DNA from: Treponema sp. UBA6852 | Lineage (GTDB): Bacteria > Spirochaetota > Spirochaetia > Treponematales > Treponemataceae | NCBI GenBank assembly: GCA_002449305.1 | Contig: DKDI01000030.1 | Coordinates: forward strand, 1 to 25,511 | Length of the DNA stretch: 25,511 nt | Reading direction: 5' to 3' | Shown: positions 1-7,990 of the stretch, in pieces | Numbering within the stretch: position 1 is the first letter of the stretch | Layout: each line of letters starts with the position of its first letter | Program-made: the position numbers and the translations under genes | The notes under the pieces: model-generated | The model's input: only the letters and a program-made list of their open reading frames with translations | What the model was told of the DNA's origin: nothing | Databases searched by the model: none

Positions 1-161
1 GCGGCAGGCTTTTCGATTCTGTCGATTTTTATGTTGAGGAGAATCTCAATGAGATGCCTGCAGACTTCCGGATTGTCCTCAAGGACTTTGCAGAAGATGA
101 AGTTGTCGGCGAGTGTGAGCCGCTCCCATTTTTGGGCTGGTGTAAGTTCATGTCTTTGCAT
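1..161 (-). CDS. Rpn-family PD-(D/E)XK nuclease/transposase-like protein, 5' part only
   Basis: Only the first 53 codons are inside the window; the gene continues past base 1. The start is ATG at 161, preceded by a good GGAAGG ribosome site. The visible peptide begins MQRHELTPAQKWERLTLADN and continues with FIFCKVLEDNPEVCRHLIEI. This 'LTLADNFIFCKVLEDNPE' block is the typical N-terminus of the Rpn/COG5464 family (PD-(D/E)XK nuclease family transposase), which is often present in many copies in gut treponemes. Family members are linked to recombination-promoting nuclease activity, but the catalytic residues lie beyond the window, so activity cannot be judged. Its codons (CTC, ATC, CGG) are more GC-rich than those of the neighbouring helicase gene, which fits a mobile or recently acquired gene. 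Confidence 0.72.
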   Translation of the reverse strand, partial: MQRHELTPAQKWERLTLADNFIFCKVLEDNPEVCRHLIEILLNIKIDRIEKPA

Positions 162-279
162 TTTTCCTTCCTGTTTTTGTTGAAGTTTTCTATGATAACT
201 ATTTATTGCCGAAAAAATGCAAAAACTGCACGGTTTTGAAGAGTTTTTATGAACAGCAGGAGTTTGTTAAGGTTTTATG

Positions 280-314
280 ATTAAAAAAATAATCCCATGA
301 TTTTTCATGGGATT
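280..314 (-). terminator. Rho-independent terminator of the capA-like/helicase operon
   Basis: A perfect 10-bp stem (AATCCCATGA / TCATGGGATT, 291-300 and 305-314) has a 4-nt loop. Read on the minus strand it is followed by TATTTTTTTAA. It lies 26 nt after the stop of the helicase gene and so should end the minus-strand operon. Confidence 0.85.
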
Positions 315-339
315 TATAAAAAGTAAAAATTTTCAATAT

Positions 340-2931
340 TTACTTATACATTCCGTCTAAAAGTCTGTAAAGCATATTGATTTTTTCTTTTCTTGAAATA
401 TCAAGTTCTGAATCTTTTGTGTCGTCAATGAGTTTTTCAAGAGAAGCAAGGCTTTCATTAAGCGCAGTTGTAAATCCTCTTGAAACCTTGAACCAGTAAG
501 TTCCGTTTCCGTCCGTGAACAGGCAGACAAATCCAAGTTCCTTTGAAGCTGATTTTGCAACTGTAATGCGCATCGCAAAGTCAATGTTTTTTATTAGCTG
601 CTCAAGTCCGCCGTTTTCAAAGATGTTTATGTTCAGCTTGCGTGGCCATGACTTTTCATCAAGCGGATTCAAGTTGAGCGTTTTTGCAATCTTCATTATG
701 ACTTCCATTTTTTCGCCGGAAAGAAGCTTGAATCCGCCCTTCATAAGAATTATGCCTTTCATTCCTGCAATGTTGTTCAAAAGGCTTTCGTTTGTTTCCT
801 TTGAAATTGCGCTTTTAAATTCGTTCCACGGAAGAAGCAGTGTCTTTTTGCCTTTGATTTTTTTGCATTCGAATGATTCTCCTCCGAACGAAACTGCGTT
901 TTCGTCTTTTTTCTTGTCTTCTTTTTTCGCGCTTTTTTTGCTTTCCTGTTTTTCTTTTTTCTTTGAGTCTTTTGAGGCTTTTGAGGCTTGGGCTTTTTCT
1001 GCTCTGTCCTTTTCTTTTTCCGCGCGGATTTTGTTTAGCTTTTCTTCAAGTCCCGGACTTATCTGCTCAAGGATTTTTTTTGTTAGCGGCGAAACACTCA
1101 TTGCGAACATTCTGCTTGTTCTAACAATTTCTCCGGCTACAATATAAATTGGATTCGCCTTGAACATCGAGGAGCCGGGATGGATTGAAATGTGGTCCTG
1201 CGTAAGGCTTCTGTAATTTTCTCTTCCTTCGCGCACACATACAAACTGAATCATTCCGCAACCAATGCAGCAAAGGTAGTCTTCCATGTTTCCGTTGCGC
1301 AAGACTGGAAGCTGAAGCTTTTGCGACACGATTTCTTCAAGCTGAATTTTTATGTTCTGGATTTCAGCCATTACGCGCTCGTCAAGGTAATTTTTTTTGC
1401 AGAACGCTTCCTTGTTTTTCATTTCTGAATAAGTCCTGAACATTTTTACGTAGGCAACAAAGTCTCCCTGCATGTCTCTAAATGAATGGTGTGCTTGCCG
1501 TGCATCCATTTCTTCTCCAACGGGAAGCACAAACGGAGACTGCGCGCTTAAGAATGAAGATGCAATCAAAACTTCTTCCATTACATTTGGATAACGCATT
1601 ATGCTTTCTACAATTATTCGGCTTATGCGAGGCTCAAGCGGGAACTGAACCATGAGCTTTCCTATGCTGGAAAGGGAGCCGTCTTTTTCAAGCGCACCAA
1701 GCATATTCAATGTGTTCACAGCTCCAACAAGTCCTTCGTGTCCGGGAGGAGAAATAAAATCGAACTTTTCAAATTCTGTTATTCCAAGCTCCGCCATGCG
1801 CAGAACAACTTCACTCAAGTCTGTTCTGTAAATTTCTTCTGTTGTGTATTCCTGCCTGCTTTCAAAATCCTTGCGTGAATAAAGTCTGTAACAAGTTCCT
1901 TCGCAGGTGCGTCCGGCTCTTCCTCTTCTCTGGCTGCAGCTTGCTCGGCTTACTGGAGTTTCCACAAGACTTGAAGTAAATGTCTTTGGACTGTAGAAAT
2001 TCAACTTTGCAAGCCCTGAATCGATTACAGTTGTAATTCCGTTTATTGTAATAGAGGTTTCAGCAATGTTTGTGCTAAGAACAACTTTCTTTTTTCCGAA
2101 TGGAGCGTTGTCAAAAACCCGTTCCTGCTCTTCTTTTGGAAGCCTTCCGTAAAGCGGAACAATGTGGATTCTGTTTCTGAATGTGGAATTGTAAAGACGC
2201 TGCATACAGTCCTTGATTATTTTTTCGCCCGGAAGGAACACAAGAATGTCGCCTGTTTCCTTGTTGTCTAGCACACGGTCGATTGTCTTTTCTATTTTGC
2301 CAAGGATTGCTTCAACTCCGGCTTCTGTTGTTGTGGTCGGCTTGGATTCAGGCGGATCGTAAACCATCGCCACAGGAAATGTCTGTGTTTCAATATTTAT
2401 GATAGGGCAGTTGCCAAAATATCTGCTGAAATTTTCTGCATTCATTGTGGCGGAACTTACTATTACTTTAAAGTCGTGGCGCACCGCAAGAATTCTTTTT
2501 AAAAGTCCAAGCGCAAAGTCTATGTTCAAGCTGCGTTCATGCGCTTCGTCCACCATGATAACAGAATACTTGCTCATGTAAGGATCTAGCTTCATTTCCT
2601 GCAAAAGAATTCCGTCTGTCATTATTTTTATTTTTGTTGTAGGATCGGTCTTGTCTTCAAAGCGTACTTTGTATCCAACAAGCCCTGGATATTTTGTCTT
2701 GAGCTGCTTTGCAATGAATTCGCTTACACTTAACGCCGCGATTCTTCTTGGCTGGGTTACGGCGATTGTTCCTGTCTGCGAATATCCGGCCTCGTGCAGT
2801 ATAACTGGAAGCTGCGTGGTTTTTCCAGAGCCGGTCGGACTTTGTACTATTATAACCTGATTGTTTTTTAACGCTTCAAGGATTCTTTCTTTCTGCTCAT
2901 ATACAGGAAGGTTTTTGTAGTTTATTGACAT
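340..2931 (-). CDS. hrpA: DEAH-box ATP-dependent RNA helicase, HrpA type
   Basis: An 863-aa superfamily 2 helicase, predicted cytoplasmic and ATP-driven on RNA or RNA-protein complexes. All motifs are visible in order: Walker A PTGSGKTT (32-39), TQPRR (about 59-63), TDG (about 105-107), DEAH (128-131), SAT (160-162), STNIAETSIT (about 286-295) and QRRGRAGRT (334-342). The winged-helix/HA2 part and an OB-fold-like region with HPGSSMF (about 584-590) follow. Residues about 636-676 form a very lysine/glutamate-rich linker before a C-terminal domain, a low-complexity segment unusual for the family. It is shorter than E. coli HrpA (about 1300 aa). The start at 2931 overlaps the 3' end of the upstream capA-like gene by 10 nt, so the two are probably co-transcribed and translationally coupled. 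The DEAH family is certain; HrpA rather than HrpB is judged from the motifs. Confidence 0.9.
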   Translation of the reverse strand: MSINYKNLPVYEQKERILEALKNNQVIIVQSPTGSGKTTQLPVILHEAGYSQTGTIAVTQPRRIAALSVSEFIAKQLKTKYPGLVGYKVRFEDKTDPTTKIKIMTDGILLQEMKLDPYMSKYSVIMVDEAHERSLNIDFALGLLKRILAVRHDFKVIVSSATMNAENFSRYFGNCPIINIETQTFPVAMVYDPPESKPTTTTEAGVEAILGKIEKTIDRVLDNKETGDILVFLPGEKIIKDCMQRLYNSTFRNRIHIVPLYGRLPKEEQERVFDNAPFGKKKVVLSTNIAETSITINGITTVIDSGLAKLNFYSPKTFTSSLVETPVSRASCSQRRGRAGRTCEGTCYRLYSRKDFESRQEYTTEEIYRTDLSEVVLRMAELGITEFEKFDFISPPGHEGLVGAVNTLNMLGALEKDGSLSSIGKLMVQFPLEPRISRIIVESIMRYPNVMEEVLIASSFLSAQSPFVLPVGEEMDARQAHHSFRDMQGDFVAYVKMFRTYSEMKNKEAFCKKNYLDERVMAEIQNIKIQLEEIVSQKLQLPVLRNGNMEDYLCCIGCGMIQFVCVREGRENYRSLTQDHISIHPGSSMFKANPIYIVAGEIVRTSRMFAMSVSPLTKKILEQISPGLEEKLNKIRAEKEKDRAEKAQASKASKDSKKKEKQESKKSAKKEDKKKDENAVSFGGESFECKKIKGKKTLLLPWNEFKSAISKETNESLLNNIAGMKGIILMKGGFKLLSGEKMEVIMKIAKTLNLNPLDEKSWPRKLNINIFENGGLEQLIKNIDFAMRITVAKSASKELGFVCLFTDGNGTYWFKVSRGFTTALNESLASLEKLIDDTKDSELDISRKEKINMLYRLLDGMYK

Positions 2932-4100
2932 CTAGTTTTTCCTTTTATTTGTTCCATAAGTCTTTTTCGTTCTGAAAGATACGGTTTCCATTTTGAAGTT
3001 TCTTCCAGTGTATTTAGAAATTCATCATTCAGCTTTTTTATGACGAAATATTTCTCATCTGTAATCAGCGTCGTAACAAGAACTGGATTCACCCAGGAAA
3101 TTTTAGGTTTGCCACAATCTTTTTCAAATGCAACTTGCGAAATATAGCCGTCCCCGGTGTATTCTCTTCTGTTGGCCGGATTCGAAAATTCAGGATTTCT
3201 TCTTTGCCCGCTGATAGTGTTTCCCATTGCATAGAAAATAATTTTCCTAGGAACTCCATCGTAAGTTATAAGCTCCCAGTCTTTTGCAACGTGCGGATGG
3301 TTTATCCAAAGAACGTCAACGCCAGAATCAATAAGTGCATGATAAAATTTTTTTTGATTTTCAGCAATGGTCAGAACATATTCTTCTTCCGCACAGTGAA
3401 AACTTAGAATCAGCAAGTCGCATTCAGCCTTTTTCTGCTTTATAAGCTCAAGGAATTTCTCTCGCTCTTTTTTTGTGGGCTTAAGAAAATCAAAGTATTC
3501 CATATCGAGCCACTGGTTCGCAAGCTCTGTTACCGCGGCAAAAAGAATTTTCCATCCGTCTTTTTCAATCGGAATGAACTGTATTTGCTCTCCTTTGTTT
3601 TTTTTGATTCCGGCAAAATAAAGCTCCTTGTTCTGTGCGTTTAGCTGGTTCTGCTTTTTTTCAAAGTACTTTCTGGTTGACTCAAGCCCCGCTTTTCCAA
3701 AGTCATTGCAGTGGTTATTTACAAGGCTGAACACATTGAATCCAGCTTCTATTGCGGCGTCTGCATATTTTTCTTTTACACTGAACCTTGGATATGAAGA
3801 ATATTCTTTTTTGTTGTCCACGGAAGTTTCAAGGTTCGCAAATGAAAAGTCAGCTTGCTTTACAATGTCTTCAATTTCCGTGTAAATGTCTTGGAAGTTT
3901 CCCCTTGTGTTTTCGGAATGCGCCATTATGTCGCCTGCAAAAGTAAGCAAAAGTTTTCCGTCCAGAAAGTTTTGAGATGTAACAAGTTCGTCTTCCTTTA
4001 TTTCAAATTCATTTACTTTAGGCTCTTCTACTTTTGAGGATTCGCATGAAGCAAACAGCAGCCCCGCTAGAAAGATTGCGGTAATAAACACTCTTTTCAT
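2922..4100 (-). CDS. CapA-family (PGA_cap) lipoprotein, metallophosphatase fold
   Basis: A 392-aa predicted lipoprotein. The N-terminus MKRVFITAIFLAGLLFASC is a signal peptide ending in a lipobox, with the lipidated Cys at residue 19. The body has CapA/PGA_cap family marks: LTFAGDIMAHSEN near the start of the domain (the 'GDxMlg' metal-binding block), LVNNHCNDFG (the 'aNNHalD' block), INHPHVAKDWE (the 'GhHPHv' block) and MGNTISGQ ('lGNfl'). The family is related to calcineurin-like phosphoesterases and to PgsA/CapA of poly-gamma-glutamate capsule synthesis. No capB/capC neighbour is present, so a role in poly-gamma-glutamate synthesis is not supported. It is first in an operon with the helicase. 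The promoter sits so close to the ATG that the mRNA should be leaderless, and there is no Shine-Dalgarno. Confidence 0.85.
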   Translation of the reverse strand: MKRVFITAIFLAGLLFASCESSKVEEPKVNEFEIKEDELVTSQNFLDGKLLLTFAGDIMAHSENTRGNFQDIYTEIEDIVKQADFSFANLETSVDNKKEYSSYPRFSVKEKYADAAIEAGFNVFSLVNNHCNDFGKAGLESTRKYFEKKQNQLNAQNKELYFAGIKKNKGEQIQFIPIEKDGWKILFAAVTELANQWLDMEYFDFLKPTKKEREKFLELIKQKKAECDLLILSFHCAEEEYVLTIAENQKKFYHALIDSGVDVLWINHPHVAKDWELITYDGVPRKIIFYAMGNTISGQRRNPEFSNPANRREYTGDGYISQVAFEKDCGKPKISWVNPVLVTTLITDEKYFVIKKLNDEFLNTLEETSKWKPYLSERKRLMEQIKGKTRCQ

Positions 4101-4108
4101 TGATAGAA

Positions 4109-4137
4109 ATTATATAGTCAACCTCTGAAAATTGCAA
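4109..4137 (-). promoter_or_regulatory. Sigma70-type promoter of the capA-like gene, leaderless geometry
   Basis: On the minus strand, TTGCAA (4137-4132), a 17-bp spacer and a consensus TATAAT (4114-4109). Only 8 nt separate the -10 box from the ATG at 4100, so transcription should start 1-3 nt before, or at, the start codon. No purine-rich ribosome site is present in the gap. Confidence 0.65.
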
Positions 4138-4152
4138 TTTTTATCGTTGTTA

Positions 4153-4992
4153 TCAGTCTTGGATTATTAGGTTCAATTTAGTGTCATTATCGGGTTTGAC
4201 CCGATAATCTTGTGTAAACATATTTTCTGTCTGGCTTTCAACTTCTTCTTCAATTGAATCTTCTAGCGCGCTGAAAAAATCTATGGATGTTCTTTCTTCA
4301 ACTTCGTTTACGCAGACTTTGTACGAAAAAATGTCATGCTCGCTCTTTTCGTTTGGAATTATAAAGCCTATTGACTGCCAGTTTCCGCTCTTGTCTTTTG
4401 CAAGAAGGACTTTGTAAAAATATTCGGGGACACGGACTTTGCTTTGTCCTATGGATTTGTATTCCTCTGGCTGTTTTTCAAGGACCGGGCCTGTCGCTAC
4501 AATCAGAAAGTCCAAGCTTTGCGCGTATTTTCTTACTTGGGCTTCAATCTCTTTCCAAATTCCCCTGTTGAACTGCGGAACTTGCGGTGTCATGTTGCTC
4601 ATTAAAAAGCTTTCGTTTTCGCTCTGTTCGCTCCAAGCCATGTCTGCTGCCGGCGCAAGGTGTCCTCTGTCATATCCGCTTGCCTTGTAGTCTGAAAGTT
4701 TCGCGCTTCCTGTTGAAATATTCTTGTCTTCGGTGAATTTGTTTGTCCGCCGCGCATTTTTTATGAGCTTTTCCTGCGTGAGCGTGTAGCTTACCCATTC
4801 AGCGTCCTTGTAGCTGTTCCTAAAGCAAAGTGAAAACCCTGAATATCTGTGGACTTCGTGGTCGCCTGTGTTTTCGCCGCAAGAAGTGGCATGGCATAGC
4901 GGAATTTCTAGTTCTGATATTTCCTGCGAAAAAACAGCCGCTACAATCAAAATGTGCAAGGCTGCAAGAATTGTTTTATGCTTAAAGTTCAT
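4153..4992 (-). CDS. Secreted DNA/RNA non-specific endonuclease (NUC1 / Endonuclease_NS)
   Basis: A 279-aa protein with an N-terminal signal peptide (hydrophobic residues about 7-22, likely cleaved after FSQ or nearby), so it should act in the periplasm or outside. The beta-beta-alpha-metal nuclease signature DRGHLAPAAD is at 108-117, with catalytic His111. The Mg-ligand region MTPQVPQFNRGIW follows, with Asn142. The family cuts DNA and RNA without sequence preference, for nutrient recovery or defence. The last residues (YRVKPDNDTKLNLIIQD) are partly encoded by a REP-like palindrome at 4182-4213. That tail looks like a late read-through addition, not part of the fold. The gene has its own promoter at 5004-5031 and no Shine-Dalgarno before the ATG at 4992. 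Confidence 0.88.
   Translation of the reverse strand: MNFKHKTILAALHILIVAAVFSQEISELEIPLCHATSCGENTGDHEVHRYSGFSLCFRNSYKDAEWVSYTLTQEKLIKNARRTNKFTEDKNISTGSAKLSDYKASGYDRGHLAPAADMAWSEQSENESFLMSNMTPQVPQFNRGIWKEIEAQVRKYAQSLDFLIVATGPVLEKQPEEYKSIGQSKVRVPEYFYKVLLAKDKSGNWQSIGFIIPNEKSEHDIFSYKVCVNEVEERTSIDFFSALEDSIEEEVESQTENMFTQDYRVKPDNDTKLNLIIQD
4182..4213. repeat. REP-like palindromic repeat, copy 1 (inside nuclease 3' end)
   Basis: A 32-bp unit that matches 5239-5270 at 30 of 32 bases. Its core is ATTATCGGG-TTTGA-CCCGATAAT, a perfect 9-bp stem with a 5-nt loop. Read on the minus strand it is in frame with the nuclease and encodes about DYRVKPDNDT. Confidence 0.8.
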
Positions 4993-5003
4993 ACAGAAAA
5001 GCT

Positions 5004-5031
5004 ATTTTAGTTCTAAAAGCGTGTATGTCAA
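5004..5031 (-). promoter_or_regulatory. Sigma70-type promoter of the nuclease gene, near-leaderless
   Basis: On the minus strand, consensus TTGACA (5031-5026), a 16-bp spacer and TAAAAT (5009-5004). The -10 ends 11 nt before the ATG at 4992, which leaves a leader of only about 4-5 nt. No Shine-Dalgarno is seen. Confidence 0.65.
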
Positions 5032-5212
5032 CTGTTTTCAATAAGTAAACATTGTAAAAAACATAAATGACTGCACTTTCAGCGGAAAAACATAATTGGC
5101 TAGGGTTGCAATTTTCTTTGTATGCCATGCGGCAAAAAAAAACAGCAAATTACTCCAATTCTGCATTTTCGCTTCCGTTCCGGCATTTATTTACTTTGAA
5201 TGTCGAATTTTC

Positions 5213-5313
5213 TTGTCATTGCCATTTTTATATTTTCCTGTCATTATCGAGCTTGACCCGATAATCTTGTAAAAATTTGCAACAGATTGCCGTGTCAAGC
5301 ACGTCAATGACAA
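5213..5313. repeat. Inverted pair of REP-like repeats (BIME-like / MITE-like, about 100 bp)
   Basis: In the 410-bp gap between the nuclease and galT. Copy 2 (5239-5270, plus) matches copy 1 at 4182-4213. A third, diverged copy lies in opposite orientation at about 5282-5312. On the minus strand that copy reads TGTCATTGACGTGCTTGACA and so shares the TGTCATT...GCTTGAC...CG..AATCT pattern. The whole is bounded by a 9-bp perfect inverted repeat, TTGTCATTG (5213-5221) and CAATGACAA (5305-5313). Each copy can form its own stem-loop. REP elements in other bacteria are moved by RAYT (Y1) transposases; none is in this window. The rest of the gap holds only the two outward promoters. Confidence 0.7.
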
Positions 5314-5367
5314 ATAAGACAACTGTTTTTTTTGTGCAACTGATTGCGCACCTTGGTGAAAGTCTGT

Positions 5368-5396
5368 TTGACAGCTGGGGAAAATCATTTTAAAAT
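5368..5396 (+). promoter_or_regulatory. Sigma70-type promoter of galT, leaderless geometry
   Basis: Consensus TTGACA (5368-5373), a 17-bp spacer and TAAAAT (5391-5396). Only the six bases CGCAGT separate the -10 box from the ATG at 5403, so the predicted transcription start is the A of the start codon. No Shine-Dalgarno is seen. Confidence 0.75.
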
Positions 5397-5402
5397 CGCA
5401 GT

Positions 5403-6911
5403 ATGAATATTTACGAATCTATTAATTCCCTTGCAGGCTATGGTCTTGCAACTGGTCTTATCAAAAAAGAAGATGTTGTTTATACAAAGAACCGTTTGCT
5501 TGAGCTTTTTGCTCTTGATGGATTTGAAAACGAGCAGCAGGCGGAATTTGTGCCTTCCGTGGAACTTTGCGAGCTTGAAAATATTCTAAAAAGCCTCTTG
5601 GACTATGCTGTGGAAAAAAAGTTCATAGAAGACAGCATTGTCTACCGCGACTTGTTCGACACAAAGATTATGTCCTGCCTTGTTGCACGTCCTTCAGAAG
5701 TTCAGGCGGAATTCAATTTGCTTTATAAAAAATCCGCAAAGGATGCGACCGACTGGTACTATAAATTCAGCCAGGACACAGACTATATCCGCCGCTACAG
5801 AGTTTGCAAGGACTTAAAATGGAAGGCAAGCACCGAATACGGCGACATCGACATTACAATCAATCTTTCAAAGCCTGAAAAAGACCCAAAGGCAATCGCT
5901 GCCGCACGCAATGCAAAGCAGGGTGGTTATCCAGCCTGTCTTTTGTGCAAGGAAAACGAAGGTTATGCAGGACGCGTAAACCATGCCGCGCGCCAGACCC
6001 ACAGAATTATTCCTGTTGAGCTTAACGGAAGAATGTTCGGGCTTCAGTATTCGCCTTATGTTTACTACAACGAGCACTGCATTGTCTTTAGCTACGAGCA
6101 TGAGCCAATGAAAATCTGCCCTCAAACTTTCCGCTATCTTTTTGACTTTGTAAAGCTTTTTCCGCACTACATAATCGGAAGCAATGCCGACTTGCCGATT
6201 GTTGGCGGCTCAATTCTTTCTCATAACCATTTTCAGGGCGGAAACTACGAGTTCCCTATGGCAAAAGCTCCTGTTGAAGAAAAATTCACAGTTGCGGGCT
6301 TTGATGACGTTGACTGCGGAATTGTAAAATGGCCTATGAGCGTAATCCGCTTGGACGGAAATGATTCTGAAAAAGTTTGTCTTCTTGCCGATAGAATTCT
6401 TGAAAAATGGAGAGCGTATTCAGACGAGGCCTCTTTTATTTTTGCTGAAACTGACGGTGAAAAGCACAATACAATCACGCCGATTGCCCGCATGAAAAAC
6501 GGAAAATTCGAGCTTGATTTGGTTTTGCGCAACAATATAACTACAGCCGAACATCCGCTTGGTGTGTTCCATCCGCACGCAGAGCTTCACCACATAAAAA
6601 AGGAAAATATCGGGCTGATTGAAGTTATGGGACTTGCAGTTCTTCCGTCAAGGTTAAAAAAAGAACTTGCCGGCTTGGAAGATGTCATTTTGAGCGGAAC
6701 AGACTTTAGCGCAGATGAAGTTCTTGGAAAGCATTACGACTGGGTAAAATCTTTTGTTCCAAAGTACAGCAGCATAACAAAAGGCAATGTTGGCAAAATT
6801 CTTCAGGATGAAGTTGGAATTGTATTTGCAAAAGTTCTTGAAGACGCCGGCGTTTACAAAAGAAATCCAGAAGGTAAAAAAGCATTTGAAAAATTTATAA
6901 AATCGTTGTAG
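5403..6911 (+). CDS. galT: UDP-glucose--hexose-1-phosphate uridylyltransferase (class II GalT)
   Basis: A 502-aa enzyme of the Leloir pathway, which swaps UMP between UDP-glucose and galactose 1-phosphate. Length and N-terminus (MNIYESINSLAGYGLATGLI) fit the long class II GalT family known from Firmicutes, not the about 350-aa E. coli class. The HIT-type nucleotidyl-transfer motif is seen as GGSILSHNHFQGGNYEFPMA, with His274-Asn275-His276, where the second His should carry the UMP. Other class II blocks include QTHRIIPVELNGRMFGLQYSPYVYY (around 200-225) and NNITTAEHPLGVFHPHAELH. No galK or galE lies next to it, so galactose genes are dispersed here. The ATG matches the conserved family N-terminus even though there is no ribosome site, which supports leaderless translation. 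Confidence 0.93.
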   Translation: MNIYESINSLAGYGLATGLIKKEDVVYTKNRLLELFALDGFENEQQAEFVPSVELCELENILKSLLDYAVEKKFIEDSIVYRDLFDTKIMSCLVARPSEVQAEFNLLYKKSAKDATDWYYKFSQDTDYIRRYRVCKDLKWKASTEYGDIDITINLSKPEKDPKAIAAARNAKQGGYPACLLCKENEGYAGRVNHAARQTHRIIPVELNGRMFGLQYSPYVYYNEHCIVFSYEHEPMKICPQTFRYLFDFVKLFPHYIIGSNADLPIVGGSILSHNHFQGGNYEFPMAKAPVEEKFTVAGFDDVDCGIVKWPMSVIRLDGNDSEKVCLLADRILEKWRAYSDEASFIFAETDGEKHNTITPIARMKNGKFELDLVLRNNITTAEHPLGVFHPHAELHHIKKENIGLIEVMGLAVLPSRLKKELAGLEDVILSGTDFSADEVLGKHYDWVKSFVPKYSSITKGNVGKILQDEVGIVFAKVLEDAGVYKRNPEGKKAFEKFIKSL

Positions 6912-6914
6912 TAT
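6886..6914 (+). promoter_or_regulatory. Possible promoter for asnA overlapping the end of galT
   Basis: TTGAAA (6886-6891), a 17-bp spacer and TAGTAT (6909-6914), overlapping the galT stop. It would give a leader of about 30 nt with a CGGAG ribosome site 6 nt before the asnA ATG. It is weaker than the other promoters here; read-through from galT is also possible. Confidence 0.35.
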
Positions 6915-6952
6915 GTGGAGATTCTAAAATAAGTTCATGTACGGAGACTAAA

Positions 6953-7990
6953 ATGCCTGATTTGTATATTCCAGAAAATTACAAGCCTTTGCTTAGCGTA
7001 AAGGAAACTGAAAAAGCTATTGTTTTGCTGAAGGATTTTTTTCAGCTTGCGCTTTCCACGGAGCTTGGGCTTACAAGAGTTACAGCTCCTTTGTTTGTAA
7101 AATCAGGCACTGGAATAAACGATGATTTGAACGGAGTTGAGCGACCTGTAAAGTTCCCTGTGAAAGACATGGGAGATGCCCAAATGGAAATTGTTCATTC
7201 GCTTGCAAAATGGAAGCGTCTGAAAGTTTCTGAGCTTGGACTTGGCTGCGGATTTGGAATCTACACAGACATGAATGCTATCCGCGCGGACGAAACTTTG
7301 GACAATCTTCATTCGCTTTATGTTGACCAGTGGGACTGGGAAATGCACATCGATGAAAACGACAGAAATGTAATGTTCCTGCGCGAGTCTGTTGAGCGGA
7401 TTTACAGAGTTCTTAAGCAGACTGAATTTTTTGTCTATGACAGATACGAAGAAATTACTCCTATTCTTCCGCCGAAAATTACTTTTGTATATTCAGATGA
7501 TTTATACAGACTTTATCCAAAACTTACTCCAAAAGAGCGTGAAAACGAATTCTGCAAAAAACACGGAGCAATTTTTGTAATAGGAATTGGCGGAAAACTT
7601 CCGGATGGCTCAATCCATGACGGACGCGCTCCAGATTATGACGACTGGATTACAGAAAGTGGCGACGGACACACAGGACTTAACGGAGACCTTTTGGTCT
7701 GGAATCCTGTTTTGAATCAGGCAATGGAACTTTCTTCAATGGGAATAAGAGTTTCCAAGGAATCTTTGGTTGCCCAGCTAAAGGAACGAGGTTGTCCGGA
7801 ACGTGCGGAACTTGATTTCCATAAAAAGCTTTTGAGCGGTTCTCTCGTGCAGACAATGGGCGGCGGAATCGGACAGTCGCGCTTGTGCATGTACTTTTTG
7901 CGCAAAGCCCATATCGGGGAAACTCAGGTCAGCATTTGGCCGGATTCCATGATAGATGAATGTGAGAAGCACGGAATTGCAATCCTCTAA
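6953..7990 (+). CDS. asnA: Aspartate--ammonia ligase (asparagine synthetase A)
   Basis: A 345-aa class II aminoacyl-tRNA-synthetase-like enzyme that makes asparagine from aspartate, ammonia and ATP. The length is close to the usual 330-340 aa. Family blocks seen in order are SGTGINDDLNGVERPVKF (about 51-68), GDAQMEIVHSLAKWKRLKV, GIYTDMNAIRADE with LHSLYVDQWDWE, and near the C-terminus GGGIGQSRLCMYFLRKAHIG (about 303-322). The ATG has a CGGAG ribosome site. It follows galT by 41 nt on the same strand, and its 3' end overlaps the next gene's likely start by 35 nt. No functional tie to galactose use is evident. Confidence 0.95.
   Translation: MPDLYIPENYKPLLSVKETEKAIVLLKDFFQLALSTELGLTRVTAPLFVKSGTGINDDLNGVERPVKFPVKDMGDAQMEIVHSLAKWKRLKVSELGLGCGFGIYTDMNAIRADETLDNLHSLYVDQWDWEMHIDENDRNVMFLRESVERIYRVLKQTEFFVYDRYEEITPILPPKITFVYSDDLYRLYPKLTPKERENEFCKKHGAIFVIGIGGKLPDGSIHDGRAPDYDDWITESGDGHTGLNGDLLVWNPVLNQAMELSSMGIRVSKESLVAQLKERGCPERAELDFHKKLLSGSLVQTMGGGIGQSRLCMYFLRKAHIGETQVSIWPDSMIDECEKHGIAIL

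Noticed and set aside
515..1147. 210-aa plus-strand ORF opposite the helicase gene
   Set aside because: It lies fully antisense to a helicase with intact motifs and is Phe/Ser/Leu-rich, as expected from the reverse of Lys/Glu-rich coding DNA.
5067..5264. 65-aa plus-strand ORF (and the 65-aa minus ORF at 5191-5388) in the nuclease-galT gap
   Set aside because: Both run through REP-like repeats and promoters, lack ribosome sites and have no recognisable features.
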